Positions 54,701-56,905 of a stretch of DNA of 56,905 nt are shown here, piece after piece. The position numbers and the translations under genes were made by a program. Source of the stretch: a virus; the IMG/VR virus record IMGVR_UViG_3300006810_009833, positions 1-56,905 of that record, one strand, 5' to 3'. The notes beneath the pieces were generated by a model. That model was given only the letters and a program-made list of their open reading frames with translations, was not told the DNA's origin and ran no database searches. Within the stretch, counting starts at the first letter, position 1, and the number at the start of each line of letters is the position of its first letter.

Positions 54701-55133
54701 CTAATTGCACATTAAAACCTACTTCTGTTCGTTGTATATCTGTATAATCTGGATAAGACACTACTGCTATGTCGTCTAGTATCTTGATGTCTTCTACAGA
54801 CCATTCATCAGTAAACTCTGTTTCTTGACCGGCGGGAGCAGCGGTAGGTTTAGGTGTCCAGGGATTAATTCCATCATCCGTTATTAGCTGGTTATAGCTA
54901 TTTGCTACTGTTCGGTTTGTTTTATAAAATAATTTATTAGGTTGACTATCTTCAAAACGCAGTGTGCTTTTAGCATCTATGGAATTAGCTATATTATCCC
55001 AATTAGTAAAATGTTTAATGCCCTCTGCTCTGCTTCTAATACCTAAAGGCATGGCTTTAGTGTTAACGTCTGTCTTTATGGAAAGCGGAGCACCGCCTTG
55101 TATTTTATCATACTTGAAATAATCTTGTACCAT
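48765..55133 (-). CDS. Giant tail/adhesin protein, 2122 aa
   Basis: The longest gene in the window, just after the tape measure. It is rich in Asn, Ser, Thr, Asp and Tyr and beta-strand throughout, with no catalytic motif seen. Near residue 895 WVDSFGKSIAISNTNTSGEI has an FG-GAP-like blade look, and FGNYLSYNNGILLTN recurs further on, suggesting propeller-type parts. The last 290 residues hold a short repeat (see repeat entry). Such a protein is likely a tail-tip or side-fibre part that contacts the host surface. The 2122-residue length agrees with an intact gene; no internal stops. Confidence 0.85.
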   Translation of the reverse strand: MVQDYFKYDKIQGGAPLSIKTDVNTKAMPLGIRSRAEGIKHFTNWDNIANSIDAKSTLRFEDSQPNKLFYKTNRTVANSYNQLITDDGINPWTPKPTAAPAGQETEFTDEWSVEDIKILDDIAVVSYPDYTDIQRTEVGFNVQLVQPTSRTVVGTYSEENTTFSYYGGLCFYTDELPLMHEIFGKGSGYGTAYAHATTNNLETDDPESAYQIHCDNKFYNFENTILRVNISDDSITGQPGRVLYFLYGGASPCNMPAQQGGGDFAFDDFRFSRLSNTQYSTINEFADYAYSWHQFEDGDFAGYFYLITESRGSDSTERSPSGNTHIQLFVNNNVLTEAWGNYTIKYTYSSVGDTTITYGYVPCGNTSQATFIKFTPVRRCGKVELYTKKSGIITAAVDNRITSPGHTLATNYIIKITSALWDGTQSNEGDRHPLNGNKFVKVIDSDTIDLYDDQYFGDPVSTAKLKSTDGIAWVCVGSSNSNEAQSWKYNQTLLSPTGRNGYSSGATNTFSTTTRYNQAYLSGENSQIDIDNNSLYLDFSVFNDYISSDDPLYENNHWGFLRSYDGALLQSNATRFGNIIKDFLDNTPVKNLGVSALDTFNKGPQDFYPFNANNFNDTNSPVYNGTRFGAGIDIKYSHDSGTSKVYTLAISEPGSDVSVDMFGLADSTEYSQDGSIPHWLYTEETLGFRSIGNVFRKRLFPYYMPYGKVHVFSVTVDRYGRISNVSHQNTVFGDGSSLNNNAGNEEHPWATFMDDLVRSYNYTGVDSNTGRRQAQSWSYNDAIDTTYTSATNGSKASFIKMETIAPFFEVLPNNTSLYWDRAGIANWFGPDEYDYFTNENFIPGDKIRSISVTRNYANINGTSILSSRFGDNTGTACIDRFNDSETLTGSQFYVMPWVDSFGKSIAISNTNTSGEISIFGSASVRSNIDYRTVSRDRSGISGTYGDVAMRPVYADNAGVDVDEDDHISQVGQISCVVVDKDSSYNAVQIVEINDGGSVDSSTTPVDAGEVITRINSESNPLTIKLLRTATSLGINDKDTTVRGFRQSAPSLVFEDNHLIWADNILASRKTYLNMFDVDYSNNSFTRSSRIDNNFEDQITTAVAGNGFGNYLSYNNGILLTNALTSTNDANQNISSYVNIDKYDALFVIRADDNGLFNLQKLTPTFSSLNERYTSKLLIDYSDQLLEINNTTYDNNRYRSHTWNMRLAGKYDVASGKIILKDPIEYVLFGKDNSYKDTTIQPVSYPKTINPYFGYTEIFQDDTVYYDYNLSTNNVRARDAALWSVDGLNDLTNTYNITRTPVFFLSLPNQSVDSYGNLTISFTKESIGRTLASYWNLDSFAYTNIQDNTASLVPKLIFYKKDPRTMIVPNGPCWTDTNTSGAASYTDGMYDYTWSTFSTADAQKMQSVATPPLFRGGANDLFHYYSHPRTVPALLDSEVNATYDYAYARTYFNGEKNLGEFFDLTYNQLGNTNKGVITWFANDVRDYYSRVNGISTEIADQYGQIFPNYTNNGNVYSFTVPFSVWSKYVVDNNLIKSASDNRPIFNDSTRIKHGNNGNSIEPSNGTWDYTYDDVNRSSYFASHINSNISLILGFVFTRNNDITPEGIESLDTSNTSYVMRQMFDVTRGRLRWDNRYSYTSLFGKTVVPDSSKNFSDRSEVNNIDFDTTMLNMSFKLRVTTSSKKRYNAKFHKIAYYEYNQEAYSDTQRHLLETNTSDLERYAFGKYSFTPLPVGATRNTNVNNNSVQSVSKNPIIRLGKSNDSTEISSGNSGTFSKSIQVLTSDSVGGTNSIDTSFYAYNDAIHNSLLPSGYSLETAYFSNRAMLGGFDIEEPEALSLHISAIEPAKEFIPLYIKFQQASGELPLAMPVYGVETNDTSLVVKADNKVAQVADLSVAGVVGLNGNTTLYVRNDFITPDTKNMPLNLYGTINPETRAGAYLHIGKEVFNNNSAPLYIQSVYVTPGYTLDSSISTLAISGLPPNGAKRIGTGGNLHITGPDRYVINSGVSLFITTPIPPIGTGGGYLGSGLTTLFIDSNNDAGYGIPSEKNISTFIEGVVGVTGAMPLYIERAFANGISLAIKNQNPTGVMPIAISGAFIASGDMSLTITPPTAKDISLFTRGYIE
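48768..49640 (-). repeat. About 19 short beta repeats at the C-terminus of the giant protein
   Basis: The last 290 or so residues contain about 19 units of 12-23 residues, each with a strand of the form x-P/S-L-x-I-x-G/S. Examples in order: LSLHIS, IPLYIK, TSLVVK, TTLYVR, MPLNLYG, AYLHIG, APLYIQS, STLAISG, GNLHITG, VSLFIT, TTLFIDS, ISTFIEG, MPLYIER, ISLAIKN, MPIAISG, MSLTIT, ISLFTRG. Between strands there are Gly/Pro-rich turns. The regular pattern suggests a stacked beta fold (helix or prism). The repeats are diverged in DNA. Confidence 0.8.
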
Positions 55134-55145
55134 ATGTTCCTGTCC

Positions 55146-56905
55146 TTATGTTCCAGCTTGGAAATCTGTCTTGTTCCCCTGTAGCTGTCTAGAGACTTCT
55201 TGTGTAACTAAATTCCCAATTGATTGACTAATTCCTTGAACAATTGTGTCTATGTTTAATCCGCCTAAAGAAATCAAACCTTTAACATCTACTGTATGAT
55301 TATGATTAAGAGTTATATTGGCAAGCCCATCTAGTTTAGCAGATAAATTATTCATTGCCGATATCATATTATCAAAATTCATACCGCCATTTGACCCAAC
55401 TTCTCCACCATAGGCAGCATAAGTTACGCCTCCAGCAATAGAAGCTTGTCTACCTCCATTGTTCATAGCAGTTAATGTTGGTATGCCAATCCTATTAACG
55501 GCTGGCTTAGACATAACAAATTCACCAGGAGTTAGCATCGCTGGCACAGTATCTGACCCACGACGGTTAAATATGGTTCCACCTAATGCATTGAACTGTG
55601 GTCTACCTCTGCCTTGATTTCCTTGTCGGGCACCAGGAAAACTAGCCTGAACGCTTGCGTTAATATTTCTAAGTTCTTGCAATTGATCTTCTTGGATTTT
55701 TTTAGTTTCATCATAATCTTGAATTTGACGCTCGAATAATGCTGCTGCCGCTTGTTCGCTTTGCCGTGTAATAGCAACGGCTTCTTCTTGCAATCTTTTT
55801 TCCTCTTCTGATGCTCTATATAGTGCTTCTGCCTGCTCTCTAGAAATGCCCATTCTTTGCAGATCATTAATAGTAACTTGTTCTTTAATCTGAGCACCAG
55901 TTTTACCAGTACCACCAATCTCAACATCAGAAAGCCTATCTAACATAGAGAGTGTTGCTGCTCTTTGTTCTTCTGTTTGATTTTGTACTGTTCCGGTAGA
56001 AGCGGCCATTGCAGCACCCTGGAAACCCATATTAATTTGCTCTCTTTGAGACTGACCGCCAAACACAAAGTCCTCTCCAATTTTTTGAAGCTTAGTTCTT
56101 TTTTCTACAGCCTTTTGGTAATCAGCCTCAATGTCAGCTAAAGCCCCAGATTGATCAGCAAGTCTCTTTAGTTCTGCCGTAGTTGCTGCTATGGTTGCAT
56201 TTTGTTGCTGTTGTGCTTGTTCTGCTGCCGCTGTATCAATTAACCCAGCTTCAGAAAGCATAGCAGTAGTTTGTTTATCCTGTTGTGCCTTCGCTAAAGC
56301 AGCGGCATTTCCAGCTACATCTCCAGCACGAGTTCCAGTGCCAGCAAGGTTGAGTGCGAATTGGGCTTTATTTGTTTCTGCCTGTCTCTTTTCCTGTCTA
56401 GTTACTTCTCCTCTAACTCCGATTTTATCTAGGAATTCTGCATTACGTACTTGTGTGTCTACTAATGTGTTAAAGGCGTCTACAACACGACCTTGTGCCG
56501 CCTGTATTTGTTCTCCATACTTTCTATAGATACCAATTTCTTTATTTCTTAATTCATTCAACATTGCTAATGCATCTGTTTCATTAGTGCCCTGTTGAAT
56601 TAAATCTCCAATAATTTGATTTACAGCCTCCATGCTTAACGGCTGTCCACCAGCTTCGCTCGCTGCTTTTGCTAAATTAGTTTCAAGTGTTTGTCTCATA
56701 CCTTCAGAAAGATTCAAATTATCAAACCCAAGATCAGATAAAATTTGCTTTGGATTTACGGCTCCTTCTGTTGGAAGCCTGTATCCTTCTAGTGCCTGTT
56801 GAGCAAATTCAATTTGACTCGCTGTTTCTCCAATACTATCTGCTAGTTGAGCACCCGCAGGACCAAGATTTCTACCAAGTCTTTGTGCATCTGCACCTCT
56901 TTGGG
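55146..56905 (-). CDS. Tail tape measure protein, C-terminal part (partial)
   Basis: The frame is open from the right edge, so the gene begins outside the window; an internal TTG at 56717 is not its start. The visible part is about 585 residues. It is Ala/Gln/Glu-rich with long helices (EEEKRLQEEAVAITRQSEQA) typical of tape measure proteins that set tail length. Near residue 410 from the edge it has GSDTVPAMLTPGEFVMSKPA, a segment I know from the C-terminal third of many phage tape measures. A final domain follows with NHNHTVDVKGLISLGG. It leads the leftward tail operon. Confidence 0.9.
   Translation of the reverse strand, partial: QRGADAQRLGRNLGPAGAQLADSIGETASQIEFAQQALEGYRLPTEGAVNPKQILSDLGFDNLNLSEGMRQTLETNLAKAASEAGGQPLSMEAVNQIIGDLIQQGTNETDALAMLNELRNKEIGIYRKYGEQIQAAQGRVVDAFNTLVDTQVRNAEFLDKIGVRGEVTRQEKRQAETNKAQFALNLAGTGTRAGDVAGNAAALAKAQQDKQTTAMLSEAGLIDTAAAEQAQQQQNATIAATTAELKRLADQSGALADIEADYQKAVEKRTKLQKIGEDFVFGGQSQREQINMGFQGAAMAASTGTVQNQTEEQRAATLSMLDRLSDVEIGGTGKTGAQIKEQVTINDLQRMGISREQAEALYRASEEEKRLQEEAVAITRQSEQAAAALFERQIQDYDETKKIQEDQLQELRNINASVQASFPGARQGNQGRGRPQFNALGGTIFNRRGSDTVPAMLTPGEFVMSKPAVNRIGIPTLTAMNNGGRQASIAGGVTYAAYGGEVGSNGGMNFDNMISAMNNLSAKLDGLANITLNHNHTVDVKGLISLGGLNIDTIVQGISQSIGNLVTQEVSRQLQGNKTDFQAGT

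Noticed and set aside
1-56905. tRNA genes, CRISPR arrays, insertion sequences, attachment sites
   Set aside because: None was seen by eye. Gaps between genes are mostly under 50 bases, and the longer ones (1219-1375, 37387-37741) hold hairpins and a broken gene. A tRNA scan would be needed to exclude a tRNA fully.

Overview
This window is a piece of a tailed double-stranded DNA phage genome (Caudoviricetes), probably from a large phage. It is AT-rich by eye and densely packed. Genes overlap by a few bases, often stop-start overlaps of the ATGA type, and most start behind a clear Shine-Dalgarno sequence. No ribosomal, tRNA or host housekeeping genes were recognised. The host cannot be fixed from the sequence.

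Layout. Bases 1-37386 are transcribed rightward and 37430-56905 leftward; the two halves meet at a hairpin terminator at 37395-37427 that works in both directions. (1) 1-9436: a phage sigma factor, a stand-alone putative virion gene bounded by hairpins, nucleotide genes (class II ribonucleotide reductase, dUTPase), a tail-tube-like protein, PhoH, and small unknown genes. (2) 9423-21351: replication and recombination. It holds a RecA/UvsX-type recombinase, a Vsr-like nuclease, a possible UvsY-like mediator, DnaB-type helicase, DnaG-type primase, dNMP kinase, RecB/Cas4-like nuclease, a DNA polymerase III alpha subunit split into two genes with a proofreading exonuclease gene between the halves, and SSB. 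(3) 21344-35522: about 14 kb of sugar genes. These are glycosyltransferases of several fold classes, a sugar nucleotidyltransferase, an NAD-dependent epimerase and methyltransferase-like proteins. One more glycosyltransferase lies at 16130 inside the replication block. (4) 35506-37386: a homing-type endonuclease, a candidate single-strand annealing protein and a zinc-ribbon protein. (5) 37742-56905, leftward: the tail module. It starts with the C-terminal part of the tape measure protein at the right edge, followed by a 2122-residue tail/adhesin protein, two tandem paralogues, a hub-like protein, several cysteine-rich virion proteins and an abundant-looking 325-residue protein before a terminator.

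How it works together (inference). The phage appears to carry most of its own replisome around a bacterial-type C-family polymerase, its own nucleotide supply and its own recombination set. It also carries a large glycan-building set that could modify its DNA, its virion or the host surface. The two most notable points are the split DnaE with DnaQ between its halves and the glycosyltransferase cluster. Two genes (a GT32 glycosyltransferase at 29633-30462 and a small leftward gene at 37430-37650) are each broken by what looks like one missing A in an A-run, which may be sequencing error or real decay.
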